The translations under genes and the position numbers were made by a program. The notes under the pieces were generated by a model. The model was not told the DNA's origin. It was given only the letters and a program-made list of their open reading frames with translations, and ran no database searches. Below are positions 16,605 through 25,640 of a stretch of DNA of 64,000 nucleotides, in pieces (position 1 is the first letter of the stretch; every line of letters begins with the position of its first letter). Origin of the DNA: Geomonas diazotrophica (GTDB lineage: Bacteria > Desulfobacterota > Desulfuromonadia > Geobacterales > Geobacteraceae); contig NZ_JAHLMF010000003.1 of the NCBI RefSeq assembly GCF_018919385.1, positions 186,001 to 250,000 on the forward strand. The letters run 5' to 3'.

Positions 16605-17876
16605 ATGAAAGTATTGGTTGTAGGCTCCGGCGGGCGCGAGCACGCGCTGGTCTGGAAGATCGCCCAATCCCCGCTGGTGACCAAGGTGTTCTGCGCACCG
16701 GGGAACCCGGGTACGGCAGGGCTGGCTGAAAACGTGGATATCGCGGTGGACGACCTCCAGGGGCTGCTCGATTTCGCCAAGAAGGAAGGGGTGGAGCTGA
16801 CCGTGGTCGGGCCGGAACTGCCGCTCTCTTTGGGACTGGTCGACCTCTTCGAGGAGAACGGGCTGAAGGCTTTCGGCGCCCGCAAAAACGCCGCCATCAT
16901 CGAGGCGTCCAAGGCGTTCTCCAAGGACCTGATGCAGAAGTACGACGTCCCCACCGCGGCTTACGGCGTCTTCACCGAGGTGCCGGCCGCCATCGAGTTC
17001 ATTGACAGGACCGGGATCCCCATCGTGATCAAGGCTGACGGCCTTGCCGCAGGCAAAGGGGTCATCATCGCCCAGACCCGCGACGAGGCGGTGGCCGCCG
17101 TCACCGACATGCTCTCCGGCAACGCCTTCGGCGCCGCAGGTTCCCGCGTCGTCATCGAGGAGTTCCTCAAAGGGGAGGAGGCGTCCTTCCTCGCCTTCAC
17201 CGACGGCGAGCGCATCATCCCGCTTGCTTCCGCCCAGGATCACAAGGCGGTCTACGACGGGGACAAGGGGCCCAACACCGGCGGCATGGGCGCCTACTCC
17301 CCGGCTCCGGTGGTCACACCCCCCATCCACGAGAAGGCCATGGCGGAAGTCATGCGCCGCACCGTGGACGGCATGAAGGCGGAAGGGCGCAGGTACCAGG
17401 GGGTTCTCTACGCAGGTCTCATGATCGACGGCGATTCCGTCAAGACCCTGGAGTTCAACGCACGTTTCGGCGATCCCGAGTGCCAGCCGCTTTTGATGCG
17501 CATGAAGTCCGATATTGTTCCCATCCTCCTTGCGGTCGCCTCCGGCAGCCTGGAAGGGGTCGAGATCGAATGGCACGATAAGGCCGCGGTCTGCGTGGTG
17601 CTGGCGGCGGAAGGCTACCCCGCCGACTACCGCAAGGGGGACGTCATCGAGGGGCTCGCAGAGGCCGGCAGGGTAGAGGACCTGGTTGTGTTCCACGCCG
17701 GGACCAAGGCTAGCGGCGACGCCATCGTTACCAACGGCGGCCGCGTCCTCGGGGTCACGGCGCTCGGCGCCACCGTGAAGGAAGCCATCGACCGCGCCTA
17801 CAGCGGCGTGAAGCTCATCACCTGGCCCGGCATGCACCACAGAAAAGACATCGGCGCCAAGGCCATGAACCGGTAA
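16605..17876 (+). CDS. purD: Phosphoribosylamine-glycine ligase
   Basis: PurD (GAR synthetase) joins glycine to phosphoribosylamine in purine synthesis. The 423-residue ATP-grasp enzyme begins MKVLVVGSGGREHAL, the typical family start. It has the ATP-grasp lysine in IVIKADGLAAGKGV, the motif LKGEEASFLAFTDG, NTGGMGAYSP and the metal site LEFNARFGDPE. ATG 16605 matches homologues; an in-frame ATG at 16590 would add five residues but lies only one base after the AGGAGG, too close for normal use. It sits between purH and purE. Confidence 0.97.
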   Translation: MKVLVVGSGGREHALVWKIAQSPLVTKVFCAPGNPGTAGLAENVDIAVDDLQGLLDFAKKEGVELTVVGPELPLSLGLVDLFEENGLKAFGARKNAAIIEASKAFSKDLMQKYDVPTAAYGVFTEVPAAIEFIDRTGIPIVIKADGLAAGKGVIIAQTRDEAVAAVTDMLSGNAFGAAGSRVVIEEFLKGEEASFLAFTDGERIIPLASAQDHKAVYDGDKGPNTGGMGAYSPAPVVTPPIHEKAMAEVMRRTVDGMKAEGRRYQGVLYAGLMIDGDSVKTLEFNARFGDPECQPLLMRMKSDIVPILLAVASGSLEGVEIEWHDKAAVCVVLAAEGYPADYRKGDVIEGLAEAGRVEDLVVFHAGTKASGDAIVTNGGRVLGVTALGATVKEAIDRAYSGVKLITWPGMHHRKDIGAKAMNR

Positions 17877-17902
17877 ACCCTATCTTTGTTCGAGGAGTTT
17901 TT

Positions 17903-18409
17903 ATGTCCAATCCGACCGTTTTGATTCTGATGGGAAGCGATTCCGACCTGACCACCATGGAGGAGACGGCCAGGGTTCTGACCGCGTTCGGCGTCCCCTA
18001 CGAGATGCACGTTTCCTCGGCTCACCGCTCACCCGCCAAAACCTCGAAGCTCACCCGCGAGGCTGAAGGGCGCGGCATCCAGGTGATCATCGCCGCTGCC
18101 GGCATGGCAGCGCACCTGGCCGGCGTCGTCGCCGCCGAGACGCCGCTGCCGGTTATCGCCGTCCCCATGCCGGGCGGCGCGCTCAACGGCGTCGACGCCC
18201 TCTATGCCATGGTGCAGATGCCGGGCGGCATGCCGGTCGCAACCATGGCCATCGGCAAGGCTGGGGCCAAGAATGCCGGGCTCCTCGCGGTGCAGATGCT
18301 CTCCCTCTCCGCCCCGGAATTGCGAGCCAAGTTCGTCGCCTACAAGGCGCAGATGGCGGAAGAGGTCGAGCAGAAGGACCAGGCGCTGCAGGCCGCAAGG
18401 CAGGGCTGA
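17903..18409 (+). CDS. purE: N5-carboxyaminoimidazole ribonucleotide mutase
   Basis: PurE class I moves the carboxyl group on the imidazole ring to give CAIR. The protein has 168 residues with the substrate loops MGSDSDL (residues 10-16), SSAHRSPAK, AAAGMAAHLAG and PMPGGALNG. The ATG follows GAGGAG about 6 bases upstream, 26 bases after the purD stop. It is the last of the purine genes here. A PurK partner is not in the window. Confidence 0.97.
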   Translation: MSNPTVLILMGSDSDLTTMEETARVLTAFGVPYEMHVSSAHRSPAKTSKLTREAEGRGIQVIIAAAGMAAHLAGVVAAETPLPVIAVPMPGGALNGVDALYAMVQMPGGMPVATMAIGKAGAKNAGLLAVQMLSLSAPELRAKFVAYKAQMAEEVEQKDQALQAARQG

Positions 18410-18432
18410 TGCCCATTTGCGATTGATTTTGC

Positions 18433-18459
18433 TTGACAATGAGCCCTGGGTTGTATACC
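18433..18459 (+). promoter_or_regulatory. Candidate promoter of the c7 cytochrome gene
   Basis: A perfect TTGACA (18433-18438) is followed after 15 bases by TATACC (18454-18459). The spacing is short, but the position 43 bases before the gene and the high expected expression of PpcA-type proteins fit. Confidence 0.5.
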
Positions 18460-18501
18460 TTCGGGCCGTTTTCAGATCCTAAAAAAATGGAGGGAAGACT
18501 C

Positions 18502-18771
18502 ATGAAGAAGATTTTTGCTGCAGTAGCTCTGACTCTCGCCTTTGCTGTTTCCGCAATGGCCGCAGACAGCGTCGTTTATCCGGCTAAAAACGGTAACGTC
18601 ACCTTCAACCACAAGGCCCACCAGGGCAAGAACGAGTGCAAAGTCTGCCACGGCGACGGCGCTCCGGCCAAGATCGCTATCAACAAGGACGCGGCACACG
18701 GCAAAGCCTGCAAAGAGTGCCACGCTGCCAAGGGCGGCCCGACCAAGTGTGGTGACTGCCACAAGAAGTAA
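18502..18771 (+). CDS. ppcA: Periplasmic triheme cytochrome c7 (PpcA type)
   Basis: The 89-residue precursor has a signal peptide ending SAMAAD and a mature domain of about 70 residues. Three CxxCH sites (CKVCH, CKECH, CGDCH) plus FNHKAHQ and DAAHGKAC supply the histidine ligands for three bis-His hemes. Lysine-rich composition is typical of the c7 family, which carries electrons across the periplasm during metal reduction. The ATG is preceded by GGAGGG. From memory, G. sulfurreducens ppcA also lies between purine genes and resB-like genes, which supports PpcA over its paralogues. A strong terminator makes it a single-gene transcript. Confidence 0.92.
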   Translation: MKKIFAAVALTLAFAVSAMAADSVVYPAKNGNVTFNHKAHQGKNECKVCHGDGAPAKIAINKDAAHGKACKECHAAKGGPTKCGDCHKK

Positions 18772-18803
18772 TCTCCCTTAGGGGAATCAAATTGCAGTGT
18801 TAG

Positions 18804-18836
18804 GGGTAACAGGTTCGCCTGTTACCCTTTTTTTTG
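18804..18836 (+). terminator. Intrinsic terminator after ppcA
   Basis: GGGTAACAGG-TTCG-CCTGTTACCC is a perfect 10-bp stem with a stable UUCG loop, followed by eight or more T. Confidence 0.95.
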
Positions 18837-18863
18837 TTCCCTACTGTATTCGTAATTTTTGTT

Positions 18864-18891
18864 TTGCGCTTATTGACAATTTGTCTATAAT
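18864..18891 (+). promoter_or_regulatory. Candidate promoter of the resB-ccsB-cytochrome operon
   Basis: A consensus TATAAT (18886-18891) has TTGCGC 16 bases upstream (18864-18869). A TTGACA at 18873 is too close to serve as its -35. It lies about 50 bases before resB. Confidence 0.5.
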
Positions 18892-18938
18892 GGCAAACCT
18901 GCTATGACAGCTGTACATAACCTTACCGGGAGACGGCC

Positions 18939-20300
18939 TTGACTACGACGAACAAACGAGGATTTGCACAAGAGGTTTGGGATTTTTTCTGTTCCTTGAA
19001 ACTTTCCATTTTCCTGCTGATCGGCCTGGCGCTGGTATCGATCATCGGCACCGTCATCCAGCAGGGGCCGCAGCGTGAGTACCTGGCGACACTGAGCGAG
19101 ACCAAAATCCGTCTGTATAGCGCCCTTGGCTTCTTTGATATGTACCACTCCTGGTGGTTCATCCTCCTGCTCTACCTGCTCACCCTTAACCTGATCTGCT
19201 GCTCCATCAAGAGGCTGCCGCGCGTCTGGAAGGTGGTTTCCGAGCCGGTACTGGTCATGGACGACGGCTTCGAGAAGTCGCTTGCCAACGTGAAGGACCT
19301 GAAGCTCAAGGGATCCAAGGAAGAGCTCAAGTCGCGCATGGAGGCGTTCCTGCGCGCCGAGTTCGCCGTCCCGGTGATCACCGAGAAGGACGGCGAGTAC
19401 CACCTTTTCGCCCAGAAGAGCCCCTGGTGCCGCCTCGGCGTCTACGTGGTGCACCTCTCCATCATCGTCATCTTCGTCGGCGCCCTGATCGGCTCCTTCT
19501 TCGGTTACAAGGCCTACACCAACATCCCCGAGGGTGGCGCCATCTCCCAGGTGCAGACCCAGAGCGGCAAGATGATCCCGCTGGGCTTCGACGTGCGCTG
19601 CGAGAAGTTCTCCGTTTCCTTCTACGACACCGGTGCCCCGAAGGAGTTCAGGAGCGTGCTGACCGTGTTGGAGAACGGGCAGCCCGTGCCGGGCTTCCAG
19701 AACCGCCCCATCATCGTCAACGACCCGCTCACCTACAAGGGAATCACCTTCTACCAGTCCAGCTACGGGCAGTCCGACGAGGGGGCGCTCTACCACCTCA
19801 CCGTGCGTGACCGCAAGGGGGGCGCACCGGTCAAGCTGAACGCCCGTCAGGGCGAGCGCGTCGCACTTCCGGGCGGCGCCTTCCTCTCCGTCATGGAAGC
19901 GACCATGGACGTCCGTCCCTTCATGAGGGGCTTCGACGGTCCGGGCGCACAGGTCGAGTTCACCCCGGCCGGCGGCAACCCGCAGCCGTTCGTGATCCTC
20001 TCCGACAAGTACGAGTCCTTCAACGCCCAGCACGGCGGCGACCTGCTGATCACCTTCGACGGTATGGACCAGAAGTTCTACACCGGCCTGCAGGTGGCGC
20101 ACGACCCGGGCGTCTGGGTGGTATGGTTCGGCTGCTTCCTGATGGTGTTAGGTATCTGCATGGCGTTCTTCATGTCCCACAAGCGGGTGTGGGCGCGCGT
20201 CACCGATTCGGGGGTCACCCTGGGCGGTTCCGCCAGCAAGAACCCGGCAGGCTTTGAGATCTGTTTCGATGACCTGGTCGAGAAAATCGGCAAGGCTTAA
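18939..20300 (+). CDS. resB: Cytochrome c biogenesis protein ResB/Ccs1
   Basis: ResB works with CcsB in System II cytochrome c maturation, holding heme and apocytochrome at the outer face of the inner membrane. The 453-residue protein has four likely TM segments: FLLIGLALVSIIGTVI near 30, the WWFILLLYLLTLNLICC region near 70, VVHLSIIVIFVGALIGSFFG near 175, and VVWFGCFLMVLGICMAFF near 395. A large periplasmic domain lies between the last two, with TFYQSSYG, a family motif. The TTG start follows GGGAGA. It is cotranscribed with ccsB and a cytochrome that would be its client. Confidence 0.93.
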   Translation: MTTTNKRGFAQEVWDFFCSLKLSIFLLIGLALVSIIGTVIQQGPQREYLATLSETKIRLYSALGFFDMYHSWWFILLLYLLTLNLICCSIKRLPRVWKVVSEPVLVMDDGFEKSLANVKDLKLKGSKEELKSRMEAFLRAEFAVPVITEKDGEYHLFAQKSPWCRLGVYVVHLSIIVIFVGALIGSFFGYKAYTNIPEGGAISQVQTQSGKMIPLGFDVRCEKFSVSFYDTGAPKEFRSVLTVLENGQPVPGFQNRPIIVNDPLTYKGITFYQSSYGQSDEGALYHLTVRDRKGGAPVKLNARQGERVALPGGAFLSVMEATMDVRPFMRGFDGPGAQVEFTPAGGNPQPFVILSDKYESFNAQHGGDLLITFDGMDQKFYTGLQVAHDPGVWVVWFGCFLMVLGICMAFFMSHKRVWARVTDSGVTLGGSASKNPAGFEICFDDLVEKIGKA

Positions 20301-20368
20301 AGGATAACAACCATAACTGGGGCTAGCCCCCATCGCCGCTCTAACTGAACGACCGGAGGGTAATATCG

Positions 20369-21217
20369 ATGTCCAGTTCCATGCTTTTCAATGTGACCAT
20401 GGTACTTTACATGGTCTCCACCTGCATATTCTTTGCTTTCCTTGCCTCGCGCAACAAGTCCGTCGGGCTTGCCGGTACCTACGCGGCCCTCTTTGGTTTC
20501 CTGGTCCAGGGCGCGGCCATCGGCCTGCGCTGGAAGGAGTCCTATGACCAGGGGCACGGCCACGCGCCGCTGTCCAACCTGTTCGAATCGGTGGTCTTCT
20601 TCTCCTGGACCATCGTGCTGATCTTCTTGTTCATCGACTTCAAGTACAAGTACCGCGCCATCGGCTTCTTCGTCATGCCGTTCGCCCTTTTCGGCATGGC
20701 CTGGGCACAGCTTGGCCTGGACACCGGCATCGAGCCGCTGGTCCCGGCGCTGCAGAGCAACTGGCTCATGTACCACGTCATCACCTGCTTTTTGGGCTAC
20801 GCGGCCTTCGCGGTCGCCTGCGGCATCTCGATCATGTACCTGATCAGGGAATCCATGGAAAAAGGGGGCGCCGACGTACAGGCCGGCGGGCTCCTCTCCA
20901 TGTTCCCGTCCATCAGGGCCTTGGACGACCTGAACTACAAGGCGATCATGATCGGCTTCCCGCTCCTTTCGCTCGGCATCATTACCGGCGCCGCCTGGGC
21001 CAACTACGCCTGGGGCACCTACTGGAGCTGGGACCCCAAGGAGACCTGGTCCCTGATCGTATGGTTCGTCTACGCGGCGTTCCTCCATGCCCGCATCACC
21101 CGCGGCTGGGTCGGGCGCAGGGCGGCCATCCTCTCCGTGATCGGCTTCGCAGCCACCATCTTCTGCTACCTGGGGGTCAACCTCTTCCTTTCCGGTCTGC
21201 ACAGCTACGGTAAGTAG
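20369..21217 (+). CDS. ccsB: Cytochrome c biogenesis protein CcsB (CcsA/ResC, heme handling)
   Basis: This 282-residue polytopic membrane protein carries the tryptophan-rich WWD-type signature WGTYWSWDPKETWSLI that presents heme, with about eight TM helices and conserved external histidines (HGHAPLSNL, YHVITCF, AAFLHARI). Together with ResB it forms the heme-lyase complex of System II. The ATG has GGAGGG 8 bases upstream. It is called CcsB in some nomenclatures and CcsA or ResC in others. It follows resB by about 70 bases and precedes a cytochrome by 17 bases. Confidence 0.94.
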   Translation: MSSSMLFNVTMVLYMVSTCIFFAFLASRNKSVGLAGTYAALFGFLVQGAAIGLRWKESYDQGHGHAPLSNLFESVVFFSWTIVLIFLFIDFKYKYRAIGFFVMPFALFGMAWAQLGLDTGIEPLVPALQSNWLMYHVITCFLGYAAFAVACGISIMYLIRESMEKGGADVQAGGLLSMFPSIRALDDLNYKAIMIGFPLLSLGIITGAAWANYAWGTYWSWDPKETWSLIVWFVYAAFLHARITRGWVGRRAAILSVIGFAATIFCYLGVNLFLSGLHSYGK

Positions 21218-21234
21218 GTCCCCAAGGGAATCCG

Positions 21235-22236
21235 GTGCGACATTTTCTCCATGCATATCTTTTCGCGTTGGTCCTGTCTCTGATCTGCGTCGGCGTCACC
21301 CTTTCTCCGGGTGACGCCCTCGCGGACGCGTTTGACTGCAGTATCTGCCACAGGGATCTGGTCCGCGGGAGCGTGCCGCACAAGCCGGTTGCAGCGGGGA
21401 GGTGTCTGGACTGCCACCAGCAGTTCAACGATAACCACCCCATCGATAAGGGGAGCATGGGGTTCAAGGTCCAGAAGGAGAAGCTGTGTGCCTCCTGCCA
21501 TGGGCAGCTCGTGCAGAAGGCCGTCCTGCACAAGCCGGTTGGCCTCGGCCAGTGTACTCTCTGCCACATGGCGCACAGCGCCGAAGTCAAATCGCTTTTG
21601 CAGGATCCCAGTCCCACCCTCTGTTTCCGCTGTCATCCCAAGGAGCACTTCACCGGGTCGTTCACCCACAGACCCGTTGCCGACGGTGATTGCCTCGCCT
21701 GTCACGACGCGCACCAGTCGGACAGCAAGTCCCTTCTGCGCAAGCCTGGCTCAGAGCTCTGTTTCATGTGCCACGACCGCAAGCTGGCCACAGGCAAATC
21801 CGTGCACCAACCGGTTCGAAACGGCGACTGCATCAACTGCCACCAGATCCACGGCGGCCCCTACAGAAAGCTCCTGAAGGACGATTACCCGACCCTTCTT
21901 TACAAGCCCTTCAGTCCCGAGGCCTTCCCGCTCTGCTTCCGCTGCCACGATCCCAACCTTGTTGCGGCGGAGACCACCGACAGGTTCACCAAGTTCAGAA
22001 ACGGCGAGCGCAACCTGCATGCGGTTCACGTGAAGAAGGCGGCAAAAGGGCGATCCTGCAGGATATGCCACAACCCACATGCCGAACAGCAGGAGCACCT
22101 CATCTATCCCAAAGCTCCCGGGTTCGGTGCCTGGGAAATACCAATCCGCTACGAGTCAACCCCCTCCGGTGGGGGGTGCACCGTCGGCTGTCACAAAACC
22201 TTGCGCTACGACAGAGTGAAGCCTGTTGAACAGTAA
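21235..22236 (+). CDS. Multiheme c-type cytochrome, about 11 hemes, doubled-CXXCH type
   Basis: This 333-residue secreted protein has a signal peptide (LFALVLSLICVGVTLSPGDALA) and ten CxxCH motifs (CSICH, CLDCH, CASCH, CTLCH, CFRCH, CLACH, CFMCH, CINCH, CFRCH, CRICH). One extra-long CTVGCH lies near the C-terminus. Repeats of the form HKPV...C..CH and SLLRKPGSELCFMCH are those of the doubled-CXXCH domain. The GTG start follows AAGGGA. Right after ccsB it is likely cotranscribed with its own maturation system. It is probably periplasmic; the electron partner is unknown. Confidence 0.92.
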   Translation: MRHFLHAYLFALVLSLICVGVTLSPGDALADAFDCSICHRDLVRGSVPHKPVAAGRCLDCHQQFNDNHPIDKGSMGFKVQKEKLCASCHGQLVQKAVLHKPVGLGQCTLCHMAHSAEVKSLLQDPSPTLCFRCHPKEHFTGSFTHRPVADGDCLACHDAHQSDSKSLLRKPGSELCFMCHDRKLATGKSVHQPVRNGDCINCHQIHGGPYRKLLKDDYPTLLYKPFSPEAFPLCFRCHDPNLVAAETTDRFTKFRNGERNLHAVHVKKAAKGRSCRICHNPHAEQQEHLIYPKAPGFGAWEIPIRYESTPSGGGCTVGCHKTLRYDRVKPVEQ

Positions 22237-22303
22237 CAGTAAGTCTCCGGCGCCTCGCCACCCGGGGTGTAGTCTCCTCTGCCAGCCATCAACAGCCCCC
22301 CTG

Positions 22304-23302
22304 ATGCTACCTAAATTCTCCGTCATAATACCGATAAAACCGGGGGGGGAAGTGCACGCCCTTGCAGGGCTCGCCGATACGACGTACCCCGAACACCTTT
22401 TCGAGGTCCTCATTGCCTACGGTTGCCAGCCGAGTGTGCAGAGGAACGCGGCGGCGCGAGAGGCACGGGGGGATGTCCTATACTTTCTGGACGACGACTC
22501 GGTCGTGGCGCCCGACTTTCTCCACAGGGCAGCCTGTCACTATCGGGACGAGCGTGTCGCTGCAGTCGGTGGGCCATCGCTCACTCCAGCGTCCGATTCA
22601 CCCCTGCAGCGGGCCATCGGCATAGCCTTTGCCTCAGCGGTCGGTGGCGGCGGCGTCCGGAACCGGTACCGGAAGTTCGGTGCAGCACGCTACAGCAGCG
22701 ATAATGAGCTGATCCTGTGCAATCTGAGCTTCAGGCGCGAGATGTTCCTGGCGCACGAAGGTCTGGACGAGCGGCTCTATCCGAACGAGGAAAACGAACT
22801 GATGGACCGGCTGCAGTGCGAAGGGCTCCAGTTGGTGCACGATCCGGAACTTGCCGTGGAGCGCAGCCAGCGTCGCACCTACCGCGCCTACGTCCGGCAG
22901 ATGTACGGCTATGGGCGCGGACGGGGCGAGCAGACTCTCATATCCGGAAAGCTGAAGCCCGTTTCGCTGGCGCCTTCGCTCTTTTTGCTGTACGCACTGC
23001 TGACGCCGTTTGCTGGCGTCCCGCTTCTAGCCCTGCCGCTTTGGGCGTACCTCGTCATCGTACTGCTGGCATCGTTGCAGGGGACTTTGGCTGGAAAGGA
23101 TGCCTCGCTTTTCCCGAGGCTTCTCTTTGTTTACCCGACGCTGCATCTCGTCTACGGCGCAGGGGTCATTCGCGGCTTGATCAGCCCTCGTTACCGTGGC
23201 GGGAGACAGACCCACTGGGAAGTTGAGGTCCGGCGGGTTAAGGCGTTCGAGAAAGACGTTCAAGGTTCGACGTCCGACGCTAACGGCGTCCGTCCGGATT
23301 AG
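22304..23302 (+). CDS. Family 2 glycosyltransferase
   Basis: The GT-A fold is shown by KFSVIIPIKPGG at the N-terminus, RNAAAREARGDVLYFLDDDS near residue 50 (the metal-binding DDD) and a later SFRREMF...NEENELMDR acceptor-side region. After about residue 240 come two hydrophobic helices. The ATG at 22304 begins at the fold. A TTG at 22226 with a GTGAAG site would overlap the cytochrome gene and add 26 unlike residues, so the start is uncertain. It is the first gene of the polysaccharide region. Donor and acceptor sugars are unknown. Confidence 0.8.
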   Translation: MLPKFSVIIPIKPGGEVHALAGLADTTYPEHLFEVLIAYGCQPSVQRNAAAREARGDVLYFLDDDSVVAPDFLHRAACHYRDERVAAVGGPSLTPASDSPLQRAIGIAFASAVGGGGVRNRYRKFGAARYSSDNELILCNLSFRREMFLAHEGLDERLYPNEENELMDRLQCEGLQLVHDPELAVERSQRRTYRAYVRQMYGYGRGRGEQTLISGKLKPVSLAPSLFLLYALLTPFAGVPLLALPLWAYLVIVLLASLQGTLAGKDASLFPRLLFVYPTLHLVYGAGVIRGLISPRYRGGRQTHWEVEVRRVKAFEKDVQGSTSDANGVRPD

Positions 23303-23498
23303 TCGAGGGCAGTCCGGCGGGACGCTAACGGGCAAACCCGATCAGCGTACCTTGCAGTTGCCGCACTTGAAGTGCAGGCGACAGATCAATCAGCGTCGAA
23401 TTCAGCTTCTGTAGCTGCTGGTGGCAAAGAAACCAGGACATGTGATGTTTTAAAGCGTTGAACGTTGTACGTTGAACGGCTTTTAAGGGGAGACCAGT

Positions 23499-24443
23499 GT
23501 GGATCTGAGCATCGTAGTTCCCATATACAACGAAGAAGATAACATCCCCATCCTGCATGAACGCCTCAGCGAGGCGCTGTTTGACACGGGGCTTGAGTAC
23601 GAGCTGATCCTGGTAGACGACGGCTCCTCGGACAACTCCTACGCAGCGCTCAAGCGCCTATCCTCCAAGGACGACCGCGTCAAGGTGATTCGCCTGCGCC
23701 GCAACTTCGGCCAGACCGCCGCCATGGCCGCCGGCTTCGATTCCGCAACGGGCCGGGTGGTGGTTCCGATGGACGGCGACATGCAGAACGATCCGCTCGA
23801 CATCCCGCTGCTTTTGAACAGGATCGACGAGGGGTACGACGTCGTGTCCGGCTGGCGCAAGGACCGCAAGGACACCTTCGTAAACCGGAAGCTCCCGTCC
23901 ATCCTAGCCAACTCGATCATCTCCAGGATGACCGGCGTGTACCTGCACGACTACGGCTGCACCCTGAAGGCCTACCGGCGCGAGGTGCTCGACGACGTGA
24001 ACCTGTACGGCGAGATGCACCGTTTCGTTCCGGCGCTCGCGCACCAGGTCGGCGCCCTGGTCACCGAGATGCCGGTCCGCCACCACGAGCGGCTGCACGG
24101 CAAGAGCAAGTACGGCATCTCCCGCACCATGAAGGTGATCCTCGATCTGATGACCGTGAAGTTCCTGCTGAGCTACTCGACCAAGCCGATCCAGCTCTTT
24201 GGCCGCTGGGGGATCTACACCCTGTGCGCGGGCACGCTGAGCGGTGCCGTCACCGTGTACATGAAGTTCTTCGAGAACACCAGCATGAACCGCAACCCGC
24301 TTCTGATCCTGACCGCGTTCCTGCTCTTCATGGGGGTCCAGTTCATCGTGCTCGGTCTCCTGGCGGAACTGAGCGCCCGCACCTATTATGAGGCGCAGGG
24401 GAAACCGATCTACAACATCAAGGAAAAGATCAACTTTGGCTGA
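23499..24443 (+). CDS. Polyprenyl-phosphate glycosyltransferase-like protein (GtrB/DPM1 type)
   Basis: The 314-residue protein starts LSIVVPIYNEEDNIPIL, with LVDDGSSDNS, a VVPMDGDMQNDP metal site and the HGKSKYGISRT region, all features of GT2 enzymes that move a sugar to polyprenyl phosphate (DPM1, GtrB, ArnC). Two C-terminal TM helices anchor it (IYTLCAGTLSGAVTVY and LLILTAFLLFMGVQFIVLGLL). GTG with AAGGGGAGA upstream. It overlaps the next gene by 8 bases. Product is likely a lipid-linked sugar donor for decoration of a surface glycan; the sugar is unknown. Confidence 0.85.
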   Translation: MDLSIVVPIYNEEDNIPILHERLSEALFDTGLEYELILVDDGSSDNSYAALKRLSSKDDRVKVIRLRRNFGQTAAMAAGFDSATGRVVVPMDGDMQNDPLDIPLLLNRIDEGYDVVSGWRKDRKDTFVNRKLPSILANSIISRMTGVYLHDYGCTLKAYRREVLDDVNLYGEMHRFVPALAHQVGALVTEMPVRHHERLHGKSKYGISRTMKVILDLMTVKFLLSYSTKPIQLFGRWGIYTLCAGTLSGAVTVYMKFFENTSMNRNPLLILTAFLLFMGVQFIVLGLLAELSARTYYEAQGKPIYNIKEKINFG

Positions 24444-25617
24444 AACTCCCCTGCGCGTACTGGTGCTGGCGCCGACCCCGTTCTTTGCGGACCGCGGCTG
24501 CCACGTCCGCATCCTCGAGGAAGCGAGGGCCGCCATGGCGTGCGGTGTGGATGTTCGGCTGGTAACCTACCACATCGGGCGCGACGTCCCCGGAGTCCCT
24601 ACCGAAAGGATCGCCGGCTTTTCCTGGTATAAGAAGCTCGAAGCCGGTCCTTCCTGGGTGAAGCCTTTTCTCGATCTGCAGCTTCTGCTTAAGGCCTACC
24701 AGGTGGCGCGCGAGTTCAAGCCGCACGTCATTCACGCGCATCTCCACGAGGGGGCCTTCTTCGGTGCCTTCCTGAAGATGCTGATCCGCGTTCCCATGCT
24801 CTTCGATTGCCAGGGGAGTCTCACCGCCGAGATTACCGACCACGGCTTCGTCAAACCCGGTTCCCTATTGCAGCGCTTCTTCGCCACGTTGGAGCGCTGG
24901 ATCAGCCGCAGTTCCGACTTCATCGTCACCAGCGCCAGTCCTACCGTCGAACTGCTGCTGAAGGATGGCGTGCCGAGGGACAGGGTCCGGGCCTTGATCG
25001 ACGGCGTCGATACCGGCGTGTTCGCTCCGCAGCCCAAAGAAGAGATCCGCGCGCGTCTGGGGCTTCCCGAGAAGCGTCCCGTTGTTGCTTACCTCGGCCT
25101 TATGAACAGCTACCAGGGAGTGGACCTGCTGTTGGAAGCGGCCGCGTATCTGAAAGGGCAGGGGGCGAAGATCCACTACCTCATTATGGGCTTTCCCGAT
25201 GCGCCGTATCGTGACAAGGCCGAGGCGATGGGTATTTCCGACATCATCACCTTTACCGGCAGGATCCCGTACGACGAAGCGCCGCTATATTTGAGTGCAG
25301 GCGACCTTGCCGTCTCCCCGAAAGTCTCCCTCACCGAAGCCAACGGCAAACTTTTCAACTACATTGCCTGTGGCCTCCCCACCGTCGTGTTCGACACACC
25401 CGTCAACCGTGAGATCCTTGGAGACTGCGCCCTCTACGTTAAATTCGGCGATGCCGTAGACTTCGCCGGAGCAATCGGCCGACTGGCCGGTGACCACGAA
25501 CTTCGTGAAGACCTCGGAGCTGAAGGCCGCGAGCGGGCGGTCCAGTTGCACTCCTGGCAGGCGCGGGGTAAAGAGCTTGCCGGCATCTACCAGATGCTGA
25601 AATCCCATATCAAGTAA
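24436..25617 (+). CDS. Family 4 glycosyltransferase
   Basis: This 393-residue GT-B enzyme begins with LRVLVLAPTPFFADRGCHVRI and has an HAHLHEGAFFGAFL segment, SASPTVELLLKDGVPRDRV and a donor-site region VSLTEANGKLFNYIACGLPTVVFD with the E-x7-E-like pattern of GT4. TTG at 24436 follows AAGGAAAAG and overlaps the previous stop, so the pair is translationally coupled. It ends just before the tandem-repeat array. The sugar substrate is not predictable. Confidence 0.85.
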   Translation: MAETPLRVLVLAPTPFFADRGCHVRILEEARAAMACGVDVRLVTYHIGRDVPGVPTERIAGFSWYKKLEAGPSWVKPFLDLQLLLKAYQVAREFKPHVIHAHLHEGAFFGAFLKMLIRVPMLFDCQGSLTAEITDHGFVKPGSLLQRFFATLERWISRSSDFIVTSASPTVELLLKDGVPRDRVRALIDGVDTGVFAPQPKEEIRARLGLPEKRPVVAYLGLMNSYQGVDLLLEAAAYLKGQGAKIHYLIMGFPDAPYRDKAEAMGISDIITFTGRIPYDEAPLYLSAGDLAVSPKVSLTEANGKLFNYIACGLPTVVFDTPVNREILGDCALYVKFGDAVDFAGAIGRLAGDHELREDLGAEGRERAVQLHSWQARGKELAGIYQMLKSHIK

Positions 25618-25640
25618 GGAAGATGCGGTTTGGGACTCGA

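Noticed and set aside
18873-18878. TTGACA as -35 of resB
   Set aside because: Only 7 bases separate it from TATAAT, far too close. TTGCGC further upstream has the right spacing.
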